64,000 nucleotides of DNA from NCBI RefSeq assembly GCF_900104895.1, contig NZ_LT629742.1, positions 2,976,001 through 3,040,000 on the forward strand. The letters are read 5' to 3'. Below the pieces are notes generated by a model. It did not search any database. It saw only the letters and a list, made by a program, of their open reading frames with translations, and was not told the DNA's origin. A program made the translations under genes and the position numbers. Positions within the stretch are counted from its first letter, which is position 1. Each line of letters starts with the position of its first letter. This DNA is from Microterricola viridarii (lineage in GTDB: Bacteria; Actinomycetota; Actinomycetes; Actinomycetales; Microbacteriaceae). Shown here one piece after another: positions 26,944 through 35,489 of this stretch.

Positions 26944-27300
26944 CTAGACCTTCTTGACGACGCTGGACTTCAGCTGGGTCGGGCCGACCCCGTCGACCTT
27001 GCAGTCGATGTCGTGGTCGCCGACGCCGGGCAGCAGGCGGATGCCGCGCACCTTGGTGCCGACCTTGATCACCGTGGAGCTGCCCTTGACCTTCAGGTCT
27101 TTGATGACCGTCACCGTGTCGCCGTCGGCGAGCACGTTGCCGACCGCGTCCTTGATGACCGGCTCGGCGGTCGCGTCATCCGACTCGTCAGCGGCTGCGG
27201 CCGCCCATTCGTGCCCGCACATCGGGCAGACCAGCAGCGCGCCCATCTCGTAGGCGTGTTCGCTGGAGCATTCGGGGCAGTGCGGCAGGGAGTCAGTCAC
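26944..27300 (-). CDS. PhnA/YjdM-type zinc-ribbon protein
   Basis: 118 residues from a GTG with TACGCT ending 6 nt upstream (leaderless). N-terminal zinc ribbon [22 protein letters not shown] (split here only by family spacing), then the PhnA domain [20 protein letters not shown] with [13 protein letters not shown] and a VVKKV end. Members were named for phosphonate use, but their function is not settled. Length is normal for the family. Confidence 0.9.
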   Translation of the reverse strand: MTDSLPHCPECSSEHAYEMGALLVCPMCGHEWAAAAADESDDATAEPVIKDAVGNVLADGDTVTVIKDLKVKGSSTVIKVGTKVRGIRLLPGVGDHDIDCKVDGVGPTQLKSSVVKKV

Positions 27301-27363
27301 CGGTCCAGCGTATCGGGCGCGTAACACTGGCCGTTCGAGCCGGATCTCGCCTAGTTTTTTCGT

Positions 27364-27807
27364 ATGAGCGAGAACGAGCAGCCCCAGCGCATCACCGAGA
27401 GCGGCGGCCTGCGTGTGCTGCACGTCGACCCGGCCGGCCCGCCGATCGTCAGCTCGGAGGACACCTCCGACCTGATCGGCAACGCCTGGGTCGACAACGC
27501 GGACGTCATCGCGCTGCCGGTGTCCCGGCTCGATGCGGAGTTCTTCCGGCTGGCGTCCGGGCAGGCCGGGGCGATCCTGCAGAAGGTCGCGAATTACCAG
27601 CTCAAGTTGGCCGTCATCGGCGACATCGGCGCGCAGCTGGCCGCCAGCGGGGCGCTGCGCGACTTCGTCTGGGAGTCCAACCGCGGCGAGCACATCTGGT
27701 TCTTCGACGAGACGTCCGAGCTCGGGCAGAAGCTCGAGCAGAGGAAGGCCGTGCTCGACGCGGCGCTGGCCGCACAGGCGGCACGAACGGCCGGTGCCGC
27801 GGGCTAG
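27364..27807 (+). CDS. DUF4180 protein
   Basis: 147 residues. Conserved DUF4180 features: [52 protein letters not shown] and [17 protein letters not shown] ends 6 nt before the ATG (leaderless). Its TAG stop lies inside the NCTAGN target used by IS copy 2, so the insertion abuts the gene but the 6-bp duplication leaves the reading frame and stop unchanged. Function unknown. Confidence 0.9.
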   Translation: MSENEQPQRITESGGLRVLHVDPAGPPIVSSEDTSDLIGNAWVDNADVIALPVSRLDAEFFRLASGQAGAILQKVANYQLKLAVIGDIGAQLAASGALRDFVWESNRGEHIWFFDETSELGQKLEQRKAVLDAALAAQAARTAGAAG

Positions 27808-27808
27808 C

Positions 27809-28923
27809 TGTACTGCCCAGGGACGTTGGTTGAATCGGTGTGACGACTCGCTGTAGTCCTTCGGGAATGAGTGAGGACCTCCTGCTGCAGAGTGGAGCTG
27901 CTTAGAAACCAGTTCTGCGAGACCAGGAGGCCCTCATGTCCCACGCTAACGCTGCGCTGACTCCACGCCAAAGGCTGCGCATGGCGCGCCTGATCGTGGA
28001 CGACCGTTGGCCGATCTCGCAGGCCGCGAGACAGTTCAACTGCTCCTGGCCGACCGCCAAGCGGTGGGCTGAACGTTACGCGGCGATGGGTGAGGACGGC
28101 ATGCAGGACCGCTCCTCCCGGCCGCACCGGAACCCGAACAGGACCCCGCAGCGGCTGGTGCGGAAGATCGTGCATCTGCGGTGGAAGAAGCGTTTGGGGC
28201 CGGTCGCGATCGGCGCGAAAGTGGGCATGCCCGCGTCGACCGTGCACGCCGTGTTGACCCGGTGCCGGCTGAACCGGTTGAGTCACGTCGACAAGCGCAC
28301 CGGGGAAGTCGTGCGGCGCTACGAGCACGACAAGCCGGGGGCGATGATCCACGTCGACGTGAAGAAGCTCGGCAACATCCCCGATGGCGGCGGCTGGCGT
28401 TACCTGGGCAAGCAGCAGGGCGGCAAGAACCGGGCCGCGACCGTTGGCGCGGGCCGGAGCAAGCGCCGGCAGCCGCTGGTCGGGACGGCGTTCGTGCACA
28501 CCGTCATCGACGACCACTCCCGCGTCGCCTACGCCGAGATCCACGACGACGAGCAAGCGGTCACCGCCGTGGGTGTGCTCCGCCGGGCCGTGTCCTGGTT
28601 CGCCGCCCGAGGCATCACGGTCGAACGGGTCCTCTCCGACAACGGCTCTGCCTACAAGTCCCACCTCTGGCGCGACACCTGCACCGAGTTGAACATCACA
28701 CCCAAGAAGACCCGCCCCTACCGGCCACAGACCAACGGGAAGATCGAACGCTTCCACCGCACCCTCGCCGACGGCTGGGCATTCTCACGGTTCTACGCGT
28801 CCGAGTCAGCCCGCCGGAACGCCCTCCCGGCCTGGCTCCACGAATACAATCACCACAGGCCCCACACGGCCATCGGGAGCAAACCACCCATCAGCCGGTT
28901 AACCAACCTTGCTGGGCAGTACA
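27809..28923 (+). mobile_element. IS481-family insertion sequence, copy 2 (1115 bp)
   Basis: Same length, termini and gene as copy 1. Target duplication GCTAGC at 27803-27808 and 28924-28929. The left target copy holds the stop codon of the DUF4180 gene. The near-identity of the two copies shows recent movement. Confidence 0.97.
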
Positions 28924-28928
28924 GCTAG
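27936..28928 (+). CDS. IS481-family transposase (copy 2)
   Basis: 330 residues, intact DDE triad D141, D235, E271. Residue 204 is Asp (HDDEQ), the residue commonly seen after DDHSR...AE in this family; copy 1 has Ala (GCC versus GAC, base 28546). As in copy 1, the TAG stop (28926-28928) is donated by the right target duplication, not by the element. Confidence 0.96.
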   Translation: MSHANAALTPRQRLRMARLIVDDRWPISQAARQFNCSWPTAKRWAERYAAMGEDGMQDRSSRPHRNPNRTPQRLVRKIVHLRWKKRLGPVAIGAKVGMPASTVHAVLTRCRLNRLSHVDKRTGEVVRRYEHDKPGAMIHVDVKKLGNIPDGGGWRYLGKQQGGKNRAATVGAGRSKRRQPLVGTAFVHTVIDDHSRVAYAEIHDDEQAVTAVGVLRRAVSWFAARGITVERVLSDNGSAYKSHLWRDTCTELNITPKKTRPYRPQTNGKIERFHRTLADGWAFSRFYASESARRNALPAWLHEYNHHRPHTAIGSKPPISRLTNLAGQYS

Positions 28929-29027
28929 CGACACTGACCGCTGCCGCGAGAACGACTTCTCGAGCCCTGTGCGTTTGGCCGAACTCCTGCGAGACTGGGA
29001 CACACTCCGAGGATCACGAGGTGGATC

Positions 29028-29303
29028 ATGCAGAAGCAATCGAAGCGGCAGATGCAGAAGCGCAAGCAGGTGCGCAAGAAGATGCAGAAGCAGCGCTGGG
29101 AAGACATGAGCACGGGTCAACGCGCCGGAACTCTCGTCGCCGGGGCCGTGCAGATCGCGCTGGCCGTCACCGCTTGGGTCGACCTGGCCAAGCGCCCGGC
29201 CGAGCAGGTCAACGGGCGCAAGTGGGTGTGGGGCGCGGTCATCGCCATCAACTACGTCGGCCCGATCGCCTACTTCCTCGGCGGGCGCCGCCACTCCGAC
29301 TGA
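29028..29303 (+). CDS. Small two-helix membrane protein (PLDc_N-like)
   Basis: 91 residues. A very basic Gln/Lys-rich start (MQKQSKRQMQKRKQVRKKMQ) precedes two helices (GTLVAGAVQIALAVTAWVDL and WVWGAVIAINYVGPIAYFLG). The second helix resembles the phospholipase-D N-terminal (PLDc_N) domain found in small actinobacterial proteins. GAGGTGG lies just upstream of the ATG; an internal start at 29106 would remove the basic part. No nuclease domain follows. Confidence 0.8.
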   Translation: MQKQSKRQMQKRKQVRKKMQKQRWEDMSTGQRAGTLVAGAVQIALAVTAWVDLAKRPAEQVNGRKWVWGAVIAINYVGPIAYFLGGRRHSD

Positions 29304-29347
29304 GTCCGCGCTCTGCGGATGTCGCAGGCGTCGCGTATCCTGCCGCC

Positions 29348-30049
29348 ATGGACATCGTGCTGGTACCCGGATTCTGGTTGGACGCCTCCTCGTGGGATGA
29401 GGTGACGCCGCCGCTCGTCGCGGCCGGCCACCGGGTGCACCCGCTCACCCTGCCCGGGCTGGAATCCGCCGACGCCCCGCGCGCCGGCATCGGTCTCCAG
29501 ACGCACATCGACGCGGTGACGGCCGTCGTCGACGGTCTCGAGGGGCCCGTCGTGCTGGTCGGCCATTCGGGCGGCGGCGCGATCATCTACGGGGTGACGG
29601 ATGCCCGACCCGACCGCATCGCGCGGGCGGTGTACGTCGATTCCGGGCCCCTCGGCGCTGGCCAGTCGATCAACGACGAGCTCCCCGCTGAGGGTGACGA
29701 CGTGCCGCTGCCGGCGTGGGACGTGTTCGAGGATGAGGACCTCGTCGACCTGGACGAGGGGCTCCGCGCCGCGTTCCGGGCCCGGGCGATCCCGCAGCCG
29801 AGGGGCGTCGCCCAGGACGCCATGCAGCTGCACGACGAGCGACGCCTGACCGTGCCGACGACGGTCATCGCGTGCGAGTTCACGGCCGCCCAGCTGGCCG
29901 AGTGGGTCGCCGCCGGTGCGCCGTTCGTGGCGGAGCTCGGCCTGATGAGCGACACCGAGTACGTTGACCTGCCGACCGGGCACTGGCCGCAGTTCACCAA
30001 GCCGGCCGAGCTGGCTGCGGCGATCCTCGCCGCGGTCGACCGACAGTAG
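29348..30049 (+). CDS. Alpha/beta hydrolase (EstC-like)
   Basis: 233 residues. IVLVPGFWLDASSWDEV and the elbow GHSGGGAI (Ser) are clear; a catalytic His is likely in LPTGHWPQFTKP at the end, as in plant-type small esterase relatives. TATCCT ends 6 nt before the ATG, placing it in the leaderless set. Convergent with the anti-sigma-like gene; a strong hairpin separates them. Substrate unknown. Confidence 0.88.
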   Translation: MDIVLVPGFWLDASSWDEVTPPLVAAGHRVHPLTLPGLESADAPRAGIGLQTHIDAVTAVVDGLEGPVVLVGHSGGGAIIYGVTDARPDRIARAVYVDSGPLGAGQSINDELPAEGDDVPLPAWDVFEDEDLVDLDEGLRAAFRARAIPQPRGVAQDAMQLHDERRLTVPTTVIACEFTAAQLAEWVAAGAPFVAELGLMSDTEYVDLPTGHWPQFTKPAELAAAILAAVDRQ

Positions 30050-30074
30050 CTCGCTGGCCGCTGGCGCAGAAAGT

Positions 30075-30119
30075 GCACTCTCGCCGCACCTGGGCTGATG
30101 CCCGGTGCGGCGAGAGTGC
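30075..30119. terminator. Bidirectional hairpin terminator
   Basis: GCACTCTCGCCGCACC (30075-30090) and GGTGCGGCGAGAGTGC (30104-30119) make a perfect 16-bp stem with a 13-bp loop, between convergent genes. Confidence 0.8.
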
Positions 30120-30174
30120 GGAGGCCGCGGGTGCTCCGTCCCCCGACGAGCGGCCCGCGACGTGTGGCCGCAGG

Positions 30175-31620
30175 CTAGTTGCCCGCGAAGTTCAGCATCG
30201 AGTCGGCGACGGCGATGACCGACCAGGTGCCGCCGTCGGCATCCGTCAGCTCGTAGGCCGGGATGACGAGCACGCTGCCGTCCGGCTGCCACTGGCTCGC
30301 CAGGCCCAGTCGGGCGCTGACGACCTCGACGTCGTTCGTCGGCCAGGAGACGCTGGCGCCTGCCGACGGGGTCGCCGGCGGCTCGGTCGGCGGCACCCAC
30401 TCCGTGCCGTCGAGGAACGGCTCCGCCTGGCCGCGCATGCTCAGGGGCAAGGCCGTCATCTGGGCGCCGAAGCGCGGGTCGGAGAGCCGTTCGAATGCCT
30501 GCTGCTCGCTCACCACGTCGTAGTCGCCGAGCGGCACCAGTGTGGCCAGCGCCCCGTAGACGCTGGAGATTCCGGCATCCGTCATCTCGAGGTACCACGC
30601 CTGGTCGACGCGCTGGCCGTCGACGAGCGGGTACGCCTGGGCACTCCGGGTGTAGGAGCCCTCCCAGGTCTCAGAGGTGAACTCGAACGTGTCGGCGTCG
30701 CGACCGGCGGCGGTGACGATGCCGCGCAGCGCGTCGATCGCGGCCTGCTCGCTGGGAAGGCTGGTCGGCAGCGGGCACATCCCCGTGGCGTCGGGCTGGT
30801 CGCACTGCCACGGGCTGATCGCAGGGTTGTTGAAGTTGAAGCCGAGGGTGCCGTCGAGGCTCACGTAGACCGCGGGCCCGGAGCCGTCCTGCGGCCCCAC
30901 CTGCCATGCGCCGTCTTTGAACTCGGGGGTTCCCTCGACGCCGAGGGAGGCGGCGAGCGCCGCGATCCGCTCGGGGGTCGACGCCGAGCGGGCGTCGTAG
31001 GCGTAGCCGGCGGCGCTCCCGGTCTGCGTGGACAGCCCGGAGGCGCTGAAGCTGTTGCGGCCGAATCCCCACGGCGCCATCTTCGTGTCGCTCAGGGCGC
31101 CGGATGCGGCCTGCTGGCCCAGACCGGAGACGCGGCCCTGCCCGCCCGCGACCTCGGGAGCCGTGCCGCCAGCGCCCAGCCCGGACTGCAGCGAGATGGG
31201 AGGAGCCGCGCCCTCGGCGCCGCCCAGCGGTCCGCCGGCCATGTTGCTGTTGCTGACGCTTGCGCCGAGGCCGAATCCGGCGCCGCCGACGATCGCGATG
31301 GAGGCGGCGACTGCCGCGATCGGCAGCCAGCGGGGGCGGCGGCGTGCCCGCTCGGCCGTCAAGTCGTGCACCGGGGCGGGTTCGGAGGCCGCGGTCGAGC
31401 CGGCGCCTGCCGCCCCGACAGTGCGGGCGAGCACCGCGTCGACGAAGCCGGCGCTGGGCTCGAGGCCGATGGCGGGGTCCGCAGCGCGCAGCCGGGCCTC
31501 CGCGTCGAGCCCGGTGTCGGCGCTGCCCGCATCGTTCCCGGCAGCGTTCGCTCCGCCAGCGGCGTTCGCGCCGGCGTCGTCGTGGTCGTTGTCGTTCATG
31601 TTGGCGTTCATGTCGTTCAC
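30175..31620 (-). CDS. Membrane-tethered partner of the ECF sigma factor
   Basis: 481 residues. Residues 1-95 are cytoplasmic (Asn/Ala-rich start, then DAEARLRAADPAIGLEPSAG and a basic ERARRRPRW), followed by one helix (LPIAAVAASIAIVGGAGFGL, ~98-118) and a large outer domain. Encoded 60 bp downstream of the sigma gene and preceded by its own copy of the same TGCAAG-N17-CATATTCC promoter. The topology fits an anti-sigma or sensor, but no zinc anti-sigma motif is present. The outer domain is not recognised. Confidence 0.75.
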   Translation of the reverse strand: MNDMNANMNDNDHDDAGANAAGGANAAGNDAGSADTGLDAEARLRAADPAIGLEPSAGFVDAVLARTVGAAGAGSTAASEPAPVHDLTAERARRRPRWLPIAAVAASIAIVGGAGFGLGASVSNSNMAGGPLGGAEGAAPPISLQSGLGAGGTAPEVAGGQGRVSGLGQQAASGALSDTKMAPWGFGRNSFSASGLSTQTGSAAGYAYDARSASTPERIAALAASLGVEGTPEFKDGAWQVGPQDGSGPAVYVSLDGTLGFNFNNPAISPWQCDQPDATGMCPLPTSLPSEQAAIDALRGIVTAAGRDADTFEFTSETWEGSYTRSAQAYPLVDGQRVDQAWYLEMTDAGISSVYGALATLVPLGDYDVVSEQQAFERLSDPRFGAQMTALPLSMRGQAEPFLDGTEWVPPTEPPATPSAGASVSWPTNDVEVVSARLGLASQWQPDGSVLVIPAYELTDADGGTWSVIAVADSMLNFAGN

Positions 31621-31643
31621 CCTCCGTGAGTGCGGTTCACTGG

Positions 31644-31674
31644 GGAATATGTGCCCAGGGGCCCAAAGCTTGCA
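31644..31674 (-). promoter_or_regulatory. ECF-type promoter for the sigma partner gene
   Basis: Read on the minus strand: TGCAAG, 17 bp, CATATTCC. The downstream ATG is 24 bp away. Identical hexamer/octamer and spacing precede the sigma gene itself (32297-32327). Confidence 0.7.
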
Positions 31675-31680
31675 GGTGGT

Positions 31681-32241
31681 CTAGAAGGAGAGGCGTTCGT
31701 GCCAGGCGTCCCGCAGCCGTTTGCGGGCGCGGGAGAGGGCGGCATCCGCCCCAGAGCGCGAGATGCCGAGCACCTCGGCGAGCTCGACCCCGTCCAGGCC
31801 CTCCCACGCGTTCAGCAGCAGGATGTGCCGGTCGCGCTCCCCCACGCTGGCGAGGGCGCCGCGGAGTTCCGCGTCGAACAGCAGGCTCAGCTCGGGGTCG
31901 TCGCCGACCCGCACCGACCCCGTCTCGGGCACCTCGTCGACCGGCAGGTCGACGAGTTTGCGGCGGTGGTTGGCGAGCGTGAAACCCGCCGTGCGGTACA
32001 GCCAGGGCAGCACGGCATCCGTCGGCACGTCGCCGCGGCGGCGCCACGCGGTCGCGAAGACCTCGGCGGCGAGGTCCTCGGCGTCCTGACGGGGGCCGCG
32101 GCGGGCGAAGTAGCGCACCAGCGCCGCCCCATGCTCGCGCACCACCGCGGTGAACCAGGCCCCGTCGTCGCGTGATGCGGCGGGCGCGGGCGCGTCGGGC
32201 TGCACGTCGCGCTGCACGTCTTCGTCGGTGCGCTCAGGCAT
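31681..32241 (-). CDS. ECF sigma factor (sigma-70 family)
   Basis: 186 residues from ATG with GAGGGGGAGG just upstream; a GTG at 32292 would lie only 4 bp from the -10 element and is rejected. Region 2 (ALVRYFARRGPRQDAEDLAA, EVFATAWRRRGD) and region 4 (HILLLNAWEGLDGVELAEVL, ISRSGADAALSRARKRLRDA) are both present. Its promoter copy (32297-32327) and that of the membrane partner are identical, suggesting positive autoregulation. Stimulus unknown. Confidence 0.92.
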   Translation of the reverse strand: MPERTDEDVQRDVQPDAPAPAASRDDGAWFTAVVREHGAALVRYFARRGPRQDAEDLAAEVFATAWRRRGDVPTDAVLPWLYRTAGFTLANHRRKLVDLPVDEVPETGSVRVGDDPELSLLFDAELRGALASVGERDRHILLLNAWEGLDGVELAEVLGISRSGADAALSRARKRLRDAWHERLSF

Positions 32242-32296
32242 CGCCTCCCCCTCGCTCGCATCGGCCACGGCTGTCTCGTTGTCGATCGTCACGCTT

Positions 32297-32327
32297 GGAA
32301 TATGTCGTGACCTCGCCGATTCTTGCA
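32297..32327 (-). promoter_or_regulatory. ECF-type autoregulatory promoter
   Basis: Minus-strand TGCAAG (32327-32322), 17-bp spacer, CATATTCC (32304-32297). Transcription would start near 32290, leaving a ~50-nt leader before the ATG at 32241. The spacer sequence differs from the other copy, so only the recognition elements are conserved. Confidence 0.7.
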
Positions 32328-32342
32328 CCGGATGCCGCAGAT

Positions 32343-32381
32343 CCCGTTTCGTGCGCGCGAGCCTCGGGCGCACGAAACGGG
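32343..32381. terminator. Hairpin terminator
   Basis: CCCGTTTCGTGCGC (32343-32356) pairs perfectly with GCGCACGAAACGGG (32368-32381), 14 bp, loop 11. It lies 15 bp after the stop of the lipoprotein gene and upstream of the sigma promoter, so it insulates the sigma unit. Confidence 0.8.
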
Positions 32382-32395
32382 CGACGGCACGATTC

Positions 32396-33089
32396 CTACG
32401 CGCAGTACTCGCTCGGCGGCCGGGGAGTATCGCGCACAAAGATCGCGCCAACGACCTCCTCGTACACGGAAAAGACCAGCCAGACCCCGGCGGGGTTCTG
32501 CAGTGCGTAGTAGAGGGTGGGAGTCCCGCCGCCATACTCCCCCGACTTCGTGATCGTCGGGTAGGCAGCGAGCATCTCGCCCAGTGTGGAGCCGATCCCG
32601 ATGCCTTCCGCCGTGCGTGGGGAGCTCTCGGTGGTGGCAGCCGGATCGGCCCCGCCACCTACGAACATTCCCGTGACCGTGGCGAAGTCCTCGTCCAGCG
32701 TGGCCACCACCGTCGGGCCGCCCGCGCGGTCAAATTGTGCGACAGGGCACCATTCGGGCATCGCGCGTTCGGAGAAGGCGCCCATCGCCGGCCGCACATC
32801 GACGATCTGCGCGCCGCGATCGATCGGCCCGATGCCCTCAAAGCCGATCAGCCACGTGCCCGGGTTCTCGAGGTCGATCGCGGGAGCCGCCGGCTGCTCG
32901 GGCTGCGCCGGCGTGCCCACCGGCGTCGGGCGCGGCGCCGAGGTCTCCGCTGGGGGTGCCACCGTCTGGCCATCGCTGCGAGGCGGTTCCGCCCCCGGCC
33001 CGATGGCGCACCCGCTGAGCAGCGCCGCCACGATGCCGGCGCTGAGCACGGTCGCCAGAGCTGGCTTGGTCCCCCCAAGTGTTCGCATG
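32396..33089 (-). CDS. Lipoprotein, paralogue 1
   Basis: 230 residues from MRTLGGTKPA; TACAGT ends 7 nt before this ATG, so it is preferred to the ATG 6 bp upstream. Signal peptide with lipobox LLSGC; a Pro/Thr linker; then a domain with PRTAEGIGIGSTLGEMLAAYP and a C-terminal VGAIFVRDTPRPPSEYCA. The same blocks occur in the next lipoprotein upstream, so they are tandem paralogues. Cell-surface, function unknown. Confidence 0.85.
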
Positions 33090-33158
33090 GCCATCACTGT
33101 AGGCGATCGCAAGCCGTCATCGTGCACGCTGCAGGCCACGGCATGTCGAGCCGCCCGC

Positions 33159-33800
33159 TCAGCTGCAGTACTCGCGGTTGACGACGGGCATGTCGCGCAC
33201 GACGATGGTCTGCACGACGTCCTCGTACAGCGTGAAGAGGATCCAGTGCCCCGCCTCATCCGACAACCCGTAGTGCGGGGTGGGTGGGTCGCCCTGGAAC
33301 TCGATGTCCGGGTACGCGGCCCGGAGCTCGGTGAGGCTCGACCCGACGCCGATGCCCTCTGCGGTTCGCGGCGCCCCCTCGGCGAGCCCGAGCTCGTCCA
33401 CATTGCCCATCAGCACGATCTGTTCGACGAGCCCCGTACCCAGGCGGTCGGGGATCACGATGGTCGGCACGTGCGCCTTCTCGAAGGCGACAACTGATTC
33501 GCATCCCTCGTAGACGGCGCGGGTGAAGCCGTCCATGCTCCGATCGACGGAGGCGATCTCGGACCCGAGCGTGATCGGACCCACACTGGCGAAACCGATC
33601 GTCCAGACGGCCGGTTCCTCCGGTGCGGTCGGGGTCGGCGTTGGCGTTGGCGCTGGCGCGACCCGCGCTGCGCTCGGCGGGGTGGACGCCCTGGGGGCGG
33701 CCGCGTCGGTCTGTGCCGTCGCGCAGCCCGTCAGCAACAGGATCGCGGATGCTGCCGCAACCAGCACCAGTCCGCGCATGCGCGAACTCGATGCGATCAT
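33159..33800 (-). CDS. Lipoprotein, paralogue 2
   Basis: 213 residues; GAGGAGG upstream fixes the ATG at 33800. Lipobox LLLTGC after a helical signal, a linker of (PT)n repeats (PAPTPTPTPTAP), then PRTAEGIGVGSSLTELRAAYP and the terminal VRDMPVVNREYCS. Shares fold and end with paralogue 1, including a conserved final YC pair that may form a disulfide with an upstream Cys (EGCESV here, PEWCPV there). Function unknown. Confidence 0.85.
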   Translation of the reverse strand: MIASSSRMRGLVLVAAASAILLLTGCATAQTDAAAPRASTPPSAARVAPAPTPTPTPTAPEEPAVWTIGFASVGPITLGSEIASVDRSMDGFTRAVYEGCESVVAFEKAHVPTIVIPDRLGTGLVEQIVLMGNVDELGLAEGAPRTAEGIGVGSSLTELRAAYPDIEFQGDPPTPHYGLSDEAGHWILFTLYEDVVQTIVVRDMPVVNREYCS

Positions 33801-33853
33801 GATCCGGTTCCTCCTCGTCGCCGCGCCGGCCACACGTTACACCCGAGTGGGGA

Positions 33854-34186
33854 CTACAGCGAGAACGGTACCGCGAAGCCGCCGGAAAACAGAACCGTCC
33901 CGATCCCGAGCAGGCAGAGCACGCCGAGCACGATATAGGCGGGCGCAGCCAGCCAGCCGCGCTGGTGCGGGCGCTCGGCCACGAATGCAAGTGCCAGCAG
34001 CGGCAGCAGGAGCAGCGCCCCGTAGCTCAGGGCGGGTGCGAGACGCACGTCGGGTGCCGGGCAGGTGAAGGCCAGTGCACACACCGTCGGGATCCCCTGC
34101 GCCAGCGCCATGAGCGCCCAGGTGACGAGCACGACGATGACGGGCGGCAACAGCACGCGGCGCCACGCAGGAGTCTCCACGGTCAT
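33854..34186 (-). CDS. Small integral membrane protein
   Basis: 110 residues from MTVETPAWRR; three helices (LPPVIVVLVTWALMALAQGI, LSYGALLLLPLLALAFVAER, APAYIVLGVLCLLGIGTVLF). A Cys pair in the first outer loop (VCALAFTCPAP). Overlaps nothing; its start lies ~110 bp from the phosphatase stop. Family not recognised. Confidence 0.7.
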   Translation of the reverse strand: MTVETPAWRRVLLPPVIVVLVTWALMALAQGIPTVCALAFTCPAPDVRLAPALSYGALLLLPLLALAFVAERPHQRGWLAAPAYIVLGVLCLLGIGTVLFSGGFAVPFSL

Positions 34187-34295
34187 ATGCCCACACTGGC
34201 ATGTGTGGCCTCGACGGTCAGCGGAGCGCCGCAAACGTTGTCGCTTCGTGACACCCGCCACGTGCCACCGGAGAGAACGGGTGCGTCGAGAGCGC

Positions 34296-35264
34296 TCAGC
34301 CGAGCGAGAGCGCGACGCCGTCCAGGATGTCGTGTTCGCTCGTCGTGACGAACTCGAGCGGGTGCCCGGCGGCGGCCGTCGCCTCCGCGATCCGTTGCAG
34401 CACCGTCGACCAGATCACCGCACCGGCCACGATCACGTCGACCCGTCCCGGGTGCATGAATGGCAGTGCGGCGCGCTCGGCGCGCGGCATCCGGGCCAGT
34501 GAGTCGCAGGCTGCGAGCACGACGCCCAGCGGCAGCCTGCTGCCGTTGATCAGCTCGGGCCGGTACGCGTCGAGGCGCAGGGCGTGCGCGGTGATCGACG
34601 TCACCGTGCCGGCCACACCGACGACATCGGTCGCGAGCGACACGTCGACGGTGGCGGAGGCCGCGTCCAGCGCGGCGTTCACGTCGGCGCGCAACGCGGC
34701 GAATGCGGCGTCGTCTCGTGCCACGTCGCCGTCCACCCCGGCGCCGAGGTGCCGCTCGGTCATGCGCACGCAGCCGATGTCCATCGAGATCGCGGCCTCG
34801 GGGCCCTGCCGGCCGAGCACCAGCTCGGTCGAACCGCCGCCGAGGTCGATGACGAGGTGCCGCGCCGCAGCATCCGCCCCGGCGCCGGCCACCGCGGTGA
34901 GCGCGCCACGGAAGGAGAGCTCGGCCTCCTCGGTGCCGGGGATCACCTCGGCGGGCACGCCGAGGATCTGCTGCACAGCATCGGTGAACTCGTCGCGGTT
35001 GGCGGCGTCCCGGGTGGCGGAGGTCGCGACGAACCGGGCGCGCTCGACGCCGTGCTCGCGGCACAGCTCGGCGTACCGGCGGGTGGCGTCCAGGGTGCGG
35101 GCGAGCGCGTCATCCGCAAACCGGCCGGTGCGGTCGACCCCCTGCCCGAGCCGCACAACCTCGAGGGTGCGCAGCACGTCGGTGAGGCCGCCCTGCCCGT
35201 CGAGGTCGGCGATGAGGAGGCGGATCGAGTTGGTTCCGCAGTCGATGGCGGCTACACGGGTCAT
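34296..35264 (-). CDS. Ppx/GppA-family exopolyphosphatase
   Basis: 322 residues. ASKHA-type nucleotide/phosphate loops: AAIDCGTNSIRLLIAD (N-terminal), SATRDAANRDEF, and LVIDLGGGSTELVLG (phosphate 2); the catalytic Glu is in PGTEEAELSF. Short form without the HD-like C-terminal domain, as is usual in actinobacteria (two Ppx homologues; this resembles the one next to eno/ispD regions). Hydrolyses polyphosphate or pppGpp. Polyphosphate is the likelier substrate. Confidence 0.92.
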   Translation of the reverse strand: MTRVAAIDCGTNSIRLLIADLDGQGGLTDVLRTLEVVRLGQGVDRTGRFADDALARTLDATRRYAELCREHGVERARFVATSATRDAANRDEFTDAVQQILGVPAEVIPGTEEAELSFRGALTAVAGAGADAAARHLVIDLGGGSTELVLGRQGPEAAISMDIGCVRMTERHLGAGVDGDVARDDAAFAALRADVNAALDAASATVDVSLATDVVGVAGTVTSITAHALRLDAYRPELINGSRLPLGVVLAACDSLARMPRAERAALPFMHPGRVDVIVAGAVIWSTVLQRIAEATAAAGHPLEFVTTSEHDILDGVALSLG

Positions 35265-35368
35265 GGGTTTCAGGGCTCTCTGTCGACGGTTCGGTGCCCC
35301 TCGAGGCTATCCCGCGGATGCCGCCCGCAGGTCGCCCCGGCCTCTTCGCCGCTCCACACCGCACCGAC

Positions 35369-35416
35369 AAGCAAGAAAGCGCACGAAGACTCGTCTCTTG
35401 ATGCGTTTTCTTGCTT
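35369..35416. terminator. Bidirectional hairpin
   Basis: AAGCAAGAAAGCGCA (35369-35383) pairs with TGCGTTTTCTTGCTT (35402-35416), 14 of 15 bp, with A/T-rich arms on both sides, so it can act as a terminator in either direction. It lies between the lipoprotein stop (35490) and the phosphatase start. Confidence 0.7.
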
Positions 35417-35489
35417 CTCGATGCGGCGGGCTGTTGGGGACTCGTGTAGTGCGCACCTCGTTGGCGCGCGGGCCGGCAGTTCGAGCAGC

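Noticed and set aside
32242-32292. Upstream GTG start for the ECF sigma gene
   Set aside because: Would lie 4 bp from the -10 octamer, upstream of the transcription start; the ATG at 32241 has a strong ribosome site.
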